A stretch of 25,320 nucleotides of DNA from Lachnospiraceae bacterium UBA4316 (GTDB lineage: Bacteria > Bacillota > Clostridia > Lachnospirales > Lachnospiraceae), in assembly GCA_002394535.1 (NCBI GenBank), contig DGUG01000188.1, positions 1-25,320 of the forward strand. Direction: 5' to 3'. A model generated the notes under the pieces. That model was given only the letters and a program-made list of their open reading frames with translations, searched no databases and was not told the DNA's origin. The position numbers were made by a program, and so were the translations under genes. This document shows, piece after piece, positions 16,000 through 22,685 of the stretch. Each line of letters starts with the position of its first letter. The first letter of the stretch is position 1.

Positions 16000-18650
16000 A
16001 AGTTGTTCTCCTCTGCATTTATTACCGAATCGGGGTTCTCGGTATTCTCACCGAAAAGGTCCTCCGGCAAAGTCTGCTCATCATGTACTGCCGATGTATC
16101 AAGAAGGCACTCATAAAGTGCACGGGTGTACTCCGGTGTTCCCTCAAGTGCTATCCATGATCTTGCCCGTTCCACTGTTACTCCGAATGTGTTGTAGAGT
16201 TCATCGTAGATCAGCCTTGACTGCTTTGAATACTTGTCGTTAATGCCAAGGCTTGCAGCATCCTCCGCATAGGTATCAATCATCTGAACACCCTGAACGA
16301 GAGCGTTTAACGCCTCCATTCTATAGCCAAGCTTCATATAGTTCTGATATGAATCGTACGGTCTCTTGATCCTGAGAAGTGTGGTTGTTCTGTCATATAG
16401 AAGCTTATCCTCACTTGTCAGTTTGTGGCCTCTCATATATTCATATGTCTTCTGATATTCCCCGGTAGTGTAGAACTTCTTGGCCTTCTTGATATCCTGG
16501 GAATAGGGAAGAAGGAATGCAAGGAGTGTAATAACAACTCCTATAGTAATACAGAACAGGGCTATTGCTACAACCTTCTTTCTCGGTAGTTTTTTACCGG
16601 GAACTTCCGGAAGCTTTTCTTTCTTTTTCTTTTCTTTTTTCTTTTTCTTCTTGGAATCGTCGGCAGCTTCTTCTCCTTCCTCTCCTTCGGAATCGCCGCC
16701 CTTATCCTTCTTTTTCTTTTCTTTCTTCTCTTTTTTCTTCTTCTCTTTCTTGTCCTTTTTCTTGCCGCCGGCTTCTTCTCCCTCAAGTTCGGAAAGAATT
16801 GCTTCATTCTCGGCAGCGCCTTCCTGGGCGATATCCACGGCGCTTTGTTCTATGCCGGAGACTCCATCCTCATCCTCTCCCACTTCTTCAAATAATCTGG
16901 CAAAAAGTGACGCAAAGAAACCGGGCTTCTTCTCTTTCCTGCCTTCCTCTTCCGGAATATCAAAGAGCTCAGGATCGACAAGCATCTCGCCGTCTCCCAG
17001 GGTTTCAACATTTCCTTTGTCTTTATTCTTCTTGCCGAACAGGCTGAATTTCTTTTTCTTCTTGCCCTTTGTTTCTTCTTCCTCTTCATCTATGAGATTA
17101 TTGATATCAAACAACTCATCTTCCGAATCGGAGGCAAATAAAGCTTCTGCGGTTTCGCTGTTCGGATCGACAAGTTCTGAATTCTCGTCCTTGCCGAGCA
17201 TATCTCCTATATCGGACAGATCGCCTGAGCCGTCATCAAGTGATCCAAGAAGATCCGTAAGATCAGAGTCTTCTGATGAGACATCGGAATCCGCTGTTTG
17301 CTCGCTGTCCACAGAACTTGTCACATCATCAAGCATAGCCGAAAGATCAGTGTCAAAGAGATTAATTCCGCCAAGGTCTACGCCGGAATCCTCATCACCG
17401 GGAGCATCCGCAGATGTATCATCTCCGGATTGTTCGTCAGACGCTGCTTCGTCTATCGTACTATCATCGGCAACAGGCTCTTCTTCTGCCTCTGCCTTAG
17501 GTTCTCCTGACAGATCATCAAGTGCGGACAGAAGGTCACTGATCTCCTGGTCCGGCATAAGGGGCGCATCCTCTTCCTCAGATTCGGGGATGCTGATCTC
17601 TTCAAGAGGAGTATCTCCCGCAAGAAGTGCGGCAATCTCTTCCGGACTTAGATTATCATCATCGGATTCTTTCGCTGTCGCAGGTTCCTCAGCCGCAGGC
17701 TCCTCAATTACCGGCTCTTCTATTATTGGCTCTTCAATTATCGGCTCTTCAATTGCCGGTTCATCAACTATATGCTCATCGATTTCCGGCTCTTCAATTA
17801 TCGGCTCTTCGATTGCCGATTCCTCAGTAGCAGGTTCCTCGGTAGCAGGTTCATCTGTCGCAGGTTCTTCGGCAGAAGGTTCTTCTGCAGCAGGTTCTTC
17901 GGTCGCATTTGCGCTCGCAAACAAAGCCGCGATCATATCGGCATCAAGTGCTTTGTTGGCATCATTGGGATCAAGGTCATCTACTGATAACGAGGGAGCC
18001 GCCTCTGCCTCCGTCTCCGGCTCGTCAATTACGGGTTCCTCAATTACGGGTTCCTCGATTATCGGTTCTTCGATTATCGGCTCCTCGATTATTGGTTCTT
18101 CGATTACCGGTTCTTCGACTATCGGCTCTTCGGCAACCGGTTCCTCAATTACAGGCTCCTCGATTACCGGCACCTCAACTTCAGGCTCTGGAAGTATATC
18201 AAGGTTTCCGTCCGGCTCTATGACAGGCTCATCCGGAATTACAATCTCCTGCTCCGGAATAATTACCGGCTCCTCGGGAGCAATAGCATTCTCCTCAGGA
18301 ATAACAACATGATCCTCCGGCATCACCTCAGAGGCCACCGGCGCATCTACATCCGGCAGCATATCCTGCAATACTTCCGGTTCCGGAATCTCAACGGAAG
18401 CAGTATCCGGTTCTGCGCTAACAGGTGTCTCGGTCGGAATCTCGATTTCCCCTTCATTGGTAAATGAAGCATTCTCATCATAAGCATTTCCAAGAATAGC
18501 CGAGTTGGAACCTGTCAGTCCATCAATTGCCGCTAATATATCTTCTCTTTCCGGATCGGGGGCAGGAACCACAGGCTGCGGTTCCGGGTCAGGCACCCCC
18601 ATTGCCTGTCTAAGTAAGCTGTCCAAATAATCTTCGGTTGACTGTGCCAT
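15996..18650 (-). CDS. Large acidic EEP-repeat membrane-anchored protein with FliM-like short helices
   Basis: 884-aa protein of no recognised family. Seen, in order: a short N-terminal helix (STEDYLDSLLRQAM); a Pro/Glu-rich region with two hexapeptide arrays of the EEPVIEEPIIEEP type (about 155-211 and 251-325); amphipathic segments between and after the arrays, notably NLSPEEIAALLAGDTP (333-348), DADMIAALFASA (236-247), DQEISDLLSALDDL (367-380) and SDLTDLLGSLDD (462-473); a very acidic stretch; two Lys-rich tracts (about 529-545 and 629-681); one transmembrane helix (about 693-715); and a C-terminal helical domain with YQKTYEYM-type TPR-like character. LSPEEIAALLAGD resembles the CheY-binding FliM N-terminus. 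The ATG at 18650 (GGAGG 4 nt before it) is preferred to an in-frame ATG 48 bp upstream. Its stop overlaps hisH. Confidence 0.85.
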   Translation of the reverse strand: MAQSTEDYLDSLLRQAMGVPDPEPQPVVPAPDPEREDILAAIDGLTGSNSAILGNAYDENASFTNEGEIEIPTETPVSAEPDTASVEIPEPEVLQDMLPDVDAPVASEVMPEDHVVIPEENAIAPEEPVIIPEQEIVIPDEPVIEPDGNLDILPEPEVEVPVIEEPVIEEPVAEEPIVEEPVIEEPIIEEPIIEEPIIEEPVIEEPVIDEPETEAEAAPSLSVDDLDPNDANKALDADMIAALFASANATEEPAAEEPSAEEPATDEPATEEPATEESAIEEPIIEEPEIDEHIVDEPAIEEPIIEEPIIEEPVIEEPAAEEPATAKESDDDNLSPEEIAALLAGDTPLEEISIPESEEEDAPLMPDQEISDLLSALDDLSGEPKAEAEEEPVADDSTIDEAASDEQSGDDTSADAPGDEDSGVDLGGINLFDTDLSAMLDDVTSSVDSEQTADSDVSSEDSDLTDLLGSLDDGSGDLSDIGDMLGKDENSELVDPNSETAEALFASDSEDELFDINNLIDEEEEETKGKKKKKFSLFGKKNKDKGNVETLGDGEMLVDPELFDIPEEEGRKEKKPGFFASLFARLFEEVGEDEDGVSGIEQSAVDIAQEGAAENEAILSELEGEEAGGKKKDKKEKKKKEKKEKKKKDKGGDSEGEEGEEAADDSKKKKKKEKKKKEKLPEVPGKKLPRKKVVAIALFCITIGVVITLLAFLLPYSQDIKKAKKFYTTGEYQKTYEYMRGHKLTSEDKLLYDRTTTLLRIKRPYDSYQNYMKLGYRMEALNALVQGVQMIDTYAEDAASLGINDKYSKQSRLIYDELYNTFGVTVERARSWIALEGTPEYTRALYECLLDTSAVHDEQTLPEDLFGENTENPDSVINAEENNL
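17676..17900 (-). repeat. Coding hexapeptide array 2, EEPxxx units
   Basis: About a dozen imperfect 18-bp units encoding E-E-P-[AVI]-[AITSV]-[EI] variants. Codon usage between units differs at third positions. The Thr/Ala-type units (EEPATEEPATEE) are distinct from the Ile/Val units, suggesting expansion in two phases. Confidence 0.8.
18018..18188 (-). repeat. Coding hexapeptide array 1, EEPVIEEPII units
   Basis: About nine near-perfect 18-bp units encoding EEP[VI][IVA]E. It is separated from array 2 by about 120 bp encoding a non-repetitive amphipathic segment. Confidence 0.8.
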
Positions 18651-18654
18651 ATAT

Positions 18655-18659
18655 CCTCC
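18655..18659 (-). promoter_or_regulatory. Ribosome binding site for the 884-aa protein
   Basis: GGAGG on the minus strand, 4 nt before ATG 18648-18650. The alternative in-frame ATG near 18698 has no comparable site and overlaps the candidate -35. Confidence 0.7.
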
Positions 18660-18671
18660 AAGACCGAATAA

Positions 18672-18698
18672 AACATAACATATGATTTTATCGGTCAA
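18672..18698 (-). promoter_or_regulatory. Candidate sigma-A-type promoter of the 884-aa gene chain
   Basis: TTGACC (18693-18698) and TATGTT (18672-18677) on the minus strand are separated by 15 bp, shorter than the ideal 17. The site lies between the cheV terminator and the start codon, where a promoter is needed. Confidence 0.3.
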
Positions 18699-18750
18699 TA
18701 ATTACACAAAATATCAACTTATACTATCATATTTTACAGTTCCAAACAAC

Positions 18751-18786
18751 CGAAAAATAGAAAACGGAGCCGATAACCGGCTCCGT
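18751..18786 (-). terminator. Rho-independent terminator of cheV
   Basis: The minus strand has a perfect 9-bp stem ACGGAGCCG/CGGCTCCGT with loop GTTAT (18764-18786), then a T-rich tail TTTCTATTTTT. It begins about 27 nt after the cheV stop and separates cheV from the 884-aa gene transcription unit. Confidence 0.9.
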
Positions 18787-18812
18787 TGATCATTATTAAT
18801 ATCATTCGTTAT

Positions 18813-19733
18813 TTATTCTACATTCGCAACCTTTCCATCGGATACAAGTTTGTCAACTATACGAACAAGATTTCCGATCTCAGGTTTACTCAGCTGAGCG
18901 TCTGCGCCAAGCGCTTCACCCTTGATCCTCATTTCCTCATTAACAAGTGATGAGAAGATAACAACAGGAATATCCTTGAGCTTGTCATCCGTCTTGATCA
19001 TATGAGTAAGTCTGTGACCATCCATCTGAGGCATCTCTATATCCGTAATAACAAGCTGAACCTTGCTGTCAAGTTCACCCTTTTCCTTGGCTTCGACAAT
19101 ATAATTCCATGCCTCCAAGCCGTCCTCGGTTCTCTTGATATTAACGTATCCTGCTGCAGTAAGTGCATCATTTATGAGCTTGTTAAGAAGGTGTGAGTCT
19201 TCTGCTATAACGATCGGCACCGAACTTCTCTCTCTTTCGCCGAGAGCATCAATCTCAGTCATTCGAAGACCTGTCTCGGGGCTGATATCGGATACGATCT
19301 TCTCGAAATCAAGTATGATAACAAGTCTGTCATCGAACTTAACGATACCTGTTGATACACCTTCTACCTCGTTATTAACGGTAGCATCAGGTTTGATAAT
19401 CTCTGTCCAGTTAACACGGTGAATACCCATAACGCGATCTACATGGAAAGCAACATCAAGTTTATTGAAATTAGTAATGATAAACAGTCCGTCATTACTA
19501 TCGTCATCGCCCATCTGCAATGCATTCTTCAAACTGATGGCTGTTATCATTTTATCACGCGGCATAAATATTCCTTCTACCGAAGGGTGCGCGTTAGGAA
19601 CCGGGGTGACCGGCTGATATGTGATGATCTCACGAATCTTGGCAACGTTAATTCCGTAAGAATTCTCGCCAAGCTTGAACTCGAGTATCTCTAACTCGTT
19701 AGTACCGTTTTCCAATAAGATTTTGCTATCCAT
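18813..19733 (-). CDS. cheV: Chemotaxis coupling protein CheV
   Basis: 306-aa CheW-receiver fusion that links chemoreceptors to CheA and tunes signalling by phosphorylation. Seen: an N-terminal CheW-like domain (about 12-150) with FKLGENSYGINVAKIREII, VEGIFMPRD and VIILDFEKI; and a C-terminal receiver domain (about 172-300) with the acidic pair E178-D179, phosphoacceptor D231 in VITDIEMPQMDG, the switch Ser-Ser at 261-262 and K283 in LSKPEIG. GAGGTG lies just before the ATG, a TATAAT box lies 60 bp upstream and a strong terminator follows, so it is likely its own transcription unit. It indicates a chemotactic, probably flagellated cell. No other chemotaxis or flagellar gene is in the window. 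Confidence 0.95.
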   Translation of the reverse strand: MDSKILLENGTNELEILEFKLGENSYGINVAKIREIITYQPVTPVPNAHPSVEGIFMPRDKMITAISLKNALQMGDDDSNDGLFIITNFNKLDVAFHVDRVMGIHRVNWTEIIKPDATVNNEVEGVSTGIVKFDDRLVIILDFEKIVSDISPETGLRMTEIDALGERERSSVPIVIAEDSHLLNKLINDALTAAGYVNIKRTEDGLEAWNYIVEAKEKGELDSKVQLVITDIEMPQMDGHRLTHMIKTDDKLKDIPVVIFSSLVNEEMRIKGEALGADAQLSKPEIGNLVRIVDKLVSDGKVANVE

Positions 19734-19792
19734 ACCTTCACCTCATATGAAATATTTGCATATGGGACCCTTACTACCCAATCAGCGAAATC

Positions 19793-19798
19793 ATTATA
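19793..19798 (-). promoter_or_regulatory. Candidate -10 box of the cheV promoter
   Basis: A perfect TATAAT on the minus strand about 60 bp before the cheV start. The -35 region is T-rich and poor (TATTTT at 17 bp, TTGTAT at 20 bp). No sigma-28 type GCCGATAA box was seen in the gap. Confidence 0.4.
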
Positions 19799-19812
19799 TC
19801 ATAACTTTTGGG

Positions 19813-19846
19813 AAAAAAATACAAAAAAGTTATATTTAGTATAACT
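19813..19846 (-). terminator. AT-rich terminator after the fructosamine-kinase-family gene
   Basis: The minus strand has a perfect 7-bp stem AGTTATA/TATAACT with loop CTAAA, then TTTTTGTATTTTTTT. It starts one base after the gene's TGA stop. The stem is weak but the U-tract is long. Confidence 0.7.
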
Positions 19847-19847
19847 A

Positions 19848-20732
19848 TCATATTACATATTTACGTACTATCCGTATTACTGATGATAAATACGATCCTC
19901 CGAACAGGTTAAGATGATTGAGCAGATGGTATAGATTATACAAATCTTTTCTGTCCTCATATCCGTCCGGAATAAGATTCTCTTCTCTGTATGAATCATA
20001 AAAGGCACTGGAAAAACCTCCGAATAATTCAGTCATAGCAAGGTCAGCTTCAAAGTGTCCCACGTATACTGCCGGATCAATAAGCACGGGCTTTCCGTCT
20101 GATGCGACCATGAAGTTACCGTTCCACAGATCTCCGTGAAGAAGTGAGGGGAATCGTGGCTCAACAAGGAGATTGTCGAGCCAGTCAAGCAATTTGGTAA
20201 TGCGCTTTCGATCCGCATCATCAAAGAGGTTCCAAGCCATCTTAAACTGAATTCCAAGTCTGTTTTCTCTGAAAAATTCGATCCATGAATCATTCGGGGT
20301 GTTATTCTGAACACTTCCACCTAAATAGTTATCAGATGTAAATCCGAATCTGTGATTTGGAAGAATAGCGGATGTATCAGCCTTATGCATCCTGGCAAGC
20401 CTCTTTCCAAATATTTCCCAGAATTTTCCGATCCTGCTTCCCTTCTCAATATATTCAAGAAGCAGATACGCTGATCTGCCGTCATATCCTGTTGCAAGAA
20501 CCTTTGCTGTATCGATCGTATTGGTAGATGCAATGGCAGCTAGACCGACCGCCTCCGCTTTGAAAAAATCCTCATCCTTCACATAGTTTCTCTTAAGGAA
20601 GACTCTTTCATCATTGGACAGTTCAAGAAGATATGCTTCATTAATATCACCACCCGCAACAGGGCTGTAATCCTTAACATAAACGTCTTTTCCGTATATC
20701 TCTCTTATTGTTTTGGCGACAAACTGATCCAT
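19848..20732 (-). CDS. Fructosamine kinase family protein
   Basis: 294-aa kinase-fold protein. Family members phosphorylate ketosamines (glycated amines), leading to deglycation of proteins; bacterial substrates are often small ribulosamines. Seen: GGDINEAYLLEL (nucleotide loop), VFLKRNY with the ATP-binding lysine, LLLEYIEKG hinge, the catalytic loop HGDLWNGNFM, the metal aspartate in PVLIDPAVYVGHFEADLAMTELFGGF, and FYDSYRE near the C-terminus. These are diagnostic of the family. The ATG at 20732 is chosen (AGG 7 nt upstream, family-like length) over a TTG 90 bp upstream that overlaps the Smr gene. It is followed directly by a terminator. Confidence 0.92.
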   Translation of the reverse strand: MDQFVAKTIREIYGKDVYVKDYSPVAGGDINEAYLLELSNDERVFLKRNYVKDEDFFKAEAVGLAAIASTNTIDTAKVLATGYDGRSAYLLLEYIEKGSRIGKFWEIFGKRLARMHKADTSAILPNHRFGFTSDNYLGGSVQNNTPNDSWIEFFRENRLGIQFKMAWNLFDDADRKRITKLLDWLDNLLVEPRFPSLLHGDLWNGNFMVASDGKPVLIDPAVYVGHFEADLAMTELFGGFSSAFYDSYREENLIPDGYEDRKDLYNLYHLLNHLNLFGGSYLSSVIRIVRKYVI

Positions 20733-20802
20733 ATACTTACCTGCATAACCATAACTTTTAGTGAACAAATTCAATTCGTTCGTACTACATTTGGGGATGT
20801 AC

Positions 20803-21057
20803 CTATAATTCTCTAAGCACAAGTTCCGTTATTCCAGGATTGCTCCCGGGTTTAACTCTGATAACTTTGTCGCATCTGCCGTAGGAGAATTCATCCATTA
20901 TGGCACTGCGAATACTCGTACCTCCGTGATACCCGTGGATAACGCGTATGGTATATACGGAACGCGGTGCTTTATTAACCTCGTTCTTGACTTTTCGTAT
21001 AGCTTCATCTGTTCTAAGCCCGTGAAGATCTATTTCTATTACAGCTGATGAAAGCAT
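20803..21057 (-). CDS. Stand-alone Smr-domain protein
   Basis: 84-aa protein covering essentially one Smr (small MutS-related) domain. Seen: EIDLHGLRTDEA (the D-L-H-G motif, residues 9-12) and RVIHGYHGGTSIRSAI (the H-G-x-x-G-G turn). Smr domains have nicking nuclease or nucleic-acid-binding activity in MutS2 and related proteins; here no MutS-like ATPase is attached. The length is that of the bare domain. The ribosome binding site is weak (GAGATGTG). It lies 35 nt after the unknown 165-aa gene and is probably co-transcribed with it and with the kinase-family gene. Confidence 0.85.
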   Translation of the reverse strand: MLSSAVIEIDLHGLRTDEAIRKVKNEVNKAPRSVYTIRVIHGYHGGTSIRSAIMDEFSYGRCDKVIRVKPGSNPGITELVLREL

Positions 21058-21092
21058 GCCACATCACATCTCTTTTATTATAAATTCAAGTC

Positions 21093-21590
21093 TTATCCGA
21101 AAATTAAGTTTCCTAATCCGTCTTCAACTTTCTTAATCGATTCGCTATATGTACCAAAACCATCTCTGAAAATGTAATCCATGGTCTCATAGAATGCTGT
21201 CAGAATCTTTTCTTCAAAGTCTGCCTTAAGACCTTCCTTACTCTTATCTTCTCTATCGGATTTGTATTTTTTTAGGCTGTCGAAAAGATATCTTCGCCAG
21301 TTGGATCCAAGCAGCTTTTCACTGTACTGTTTATCAAATTCAAAGAGTGCAGTACAGATATCCAGAGGTATATCCATGTAATAATACTTTATCAGGCTTT
21401 TGGTTTCTTCGTGATATTTATTAAATTCAGCGATCTTATCATCATTAAGTGCATCTATATCATCAAAATATCTCTCGTACAGTCTCATATACCTGATATA
21501 GACTCCTCGCAGGATCGTTTTCAGCTCTTCTGTTTTTTGCGACTCCTCGTGTAGAATCTGATCGACTCTTTCATTACTTAATTCAACCAT
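21093..21590 (-). CDS. Unknown helical cytosolic protein
   Basis: 165-aa protein with no recognised family. Seen: almost entirely charged helix-forming sequence rich in Lys, Glu, Asp, Tyr and Phe (YIRYMRLYERYFDDIDAL, FEEKILTAFYETMDYIF), no signal peptide, no membrane segment and no cysteine pair for zinc. A strong AAGGGAG lies 7 nt before the ATG, supporting a real gene. It is the first gene of the group with Smr and the fructosamine-kinase-family protein, but nothing visible links their functions. Confidence 0.7.
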   Translation of the reverse strand: MVELSNERVDQILHEESQKTEELKTILRGVYIRYMRLYERYFDDIDALNDDKIAEFNKYHEETKSLIKYYYMDIPLDICTALFEFDKQYSEKLLGSNWRRYLFDSLKKYKSDREDKSKEGLKADFEEKILTAFYETMDYIFRDGFGTYSESIKKVEDGLGNLIFG

Positions 21591-21666
21591 AACTATTCTC
21601 CCTTTCCATGATGACCGATTCCCTTTAGTTCCTATTACTGGATAATGCGTGCGATTCTCCGTTATT

Positions 21667-21812
21667 TCACCATATAGTCAAATAATCCTTCCATCTGAGT
21701 TCCCCTACCGGCGGCTTTGCATAGGAATCCCCATAAAGATCCGTGTCTTCTTGTACTTCTCCCCGACATAGATGCCGGTTCGCGTCCTGACCGCACACCC
21801 GGGCGTTTTACA
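21667..21812 (-). pseudogene. Remnant of a type-B carboxylesterase N-terminus
   Basis: About 48 codons in two frames. The first frame gives VRTRTGIYVGEKYKKTRIF then MGIP. The second, beginning at 21720, gives AKPPVGELRWKD and ends LTIW-stop at 21667. Restoring one base at 21721-21722 joins them as GIPYAKPPVGELRW, the hallmark N-terminal motif of type-B carboxylesterases (PNB esterase family), preceded by the usual T-x-x-G-x-x-x-G strand. No start codon and none of the catalytic regions remain (the family is normally about 500 aa). It begins 9 nt after the phosphatase stop. The remnant has no plausible function. Confidence 0.7.
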
Positions 21813-21821
21813 CTACTGACA

Positions 21822-22619
21822 CTATGTGAGATACAGTGACTGTATTTGGAGGATATCCTCCCAAGACAGCCCCAGTCCGTCCCGTAAAAAGCCGCCAAAG
21901 CTGCCGTATTTGCTCTCTATCGTCTGATAATACTCTTCGATATAATCCCTTTCTGCTCCGAAAAGATACTTCAGCGCTTCCTCCGTCACAAGACCGTCCT
22001 CTCCGGCCTGTGACTTTACAAACTCCGTCAGAAATGCAATGTCTCCCTGCAGGTATTTATTTGTTGCGAGGTAATCGTCCACGACAGCATTCCTCTCCAC
22101 GCCCAGGATCTCTTCAACAATAGCCGCGCCTATTCCCGCGCGATCCTTCCCGGCCGTGCAGTGCCATACAACAGCCCTTTCGTGCGGTTTCATCAGAATC
22201 CGGATAAACTGCGCATACCCGGCTGCGGCGAGATCACTTTCCGCAAAAGAATGATACATGTCGCACATATACCGTCTTGCCTTATCCGGTTCAGCCCCGA
22301 ATCTGGAAAACACATTCCGGTCGGCGGCCTTCTCGCGGGTAATCCCCGCCGTCAGCGAATCAAGGACCGGAATGTGATGATAACGGATATCCGGTATCTT
22401 TATATCCGGCTTCTCTCTACGCTCTCCGTCCGTCCGAAAGTCGATCACCGTATCTGAAAGCAGGGCAAATGCCTTTCTGTCCTGCTCGGAGAACTCTGAA
22501 AGATCTCCGCAGCGTACAAGCTTTCCGCTGACTATCCTCCTTCCATCGGAAGCCCTCATCCCTCCGAGATCCCGGATATTATGAAGCTTTTCAAAAACCA
22601 ACAGTTTACTGGTACTCAT
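21822..22619 (-). CDS. Tyrosine/serine protein phosphatase-like protein
   Basis: 265-aa member of the bacterial tyrosine phosphatase group (Y_phosphatase3 type). Seen: N-terminal NIRDLGGMRASDGRRIVSGK, the VIDFRTDGERREKPD strand-turn, and the P-loop HCTAGKDRAG with nucleophile C154 and R160. The C-terminal YGSFGGFLRDGLGLSWEDI ending is normal for the group, so the gene is complete. The substrate may be phosphotyrosine, phosphoserine or a phosphoinositide; this is not readable. It lies between a MATE gene and a dead esterase fragment, with local GC higher than the genes on the far side. Confidence 0.9.
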   Translation of the reverse strand: MSTSKLLVFEKLHNIRDLGGMRASDGRRIVSGKLVRCGDLSEFSEQDRKAFALLSDTVIDFRTDGERREKPDIKIPDIRYHHIPVLDSLTAGITREKAADRNVFSRFGAEPDKARRYMCDMYHSFAESDLAAAGYAQFIRILMKPHERAVVWHCTAGKDRAGIGAAIVEEILGVERNAVVDDYLATNKYLQGDIAFLTEFVKSQAGEDGLVTEEALKYLFGAERDYIEEYYQTIESKYGSFGGFLRDGLGLSWEDILQIQSLYLT

Positions 22620-22685
22620 CTTGTTTATTATTGATTACATTTCCTTTACTTTAAAGATGGTGTTCCAAAATGTCAAATTACTATC

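Noticed and set aside
17676..18188. Possible CRISPR array from regular short repeats
   Set aside because: Units are 18 bp in-frame with no unique spacers, and they encode EEP peptides.
16651..18312. A 553-codon plus-strand frame rich in GSSI/IGSS repeats resembling a serine-rich adhesin
   Set aside because: It is the exact antisense of the EEP-repeat gene; repeats and length arise from the coding array, and it has no ribosome binding site.
19734..19812. Sigma-28 flagellar promoter before cheV
   Set aside because: No TAAA plus GCCGATAA pair; only a TATAAT-type -10 is visible. The GCCGATAA seen near 18770 is part of the terminator stem on the other strand.
20733..20822. Longer TTG start for the fructosamine-kinase-family gene
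   Set aside because: It overlaps the Smr gene and exceeds the family length; the ATG at 20732 has a suitable upstream AGG.
21662..21898. 78-codon frame overlapping the phosphatase 3' end
   Set aside because: It is a third-frame shadow; the real homology in this stretch is the two-frame esterase remnant.
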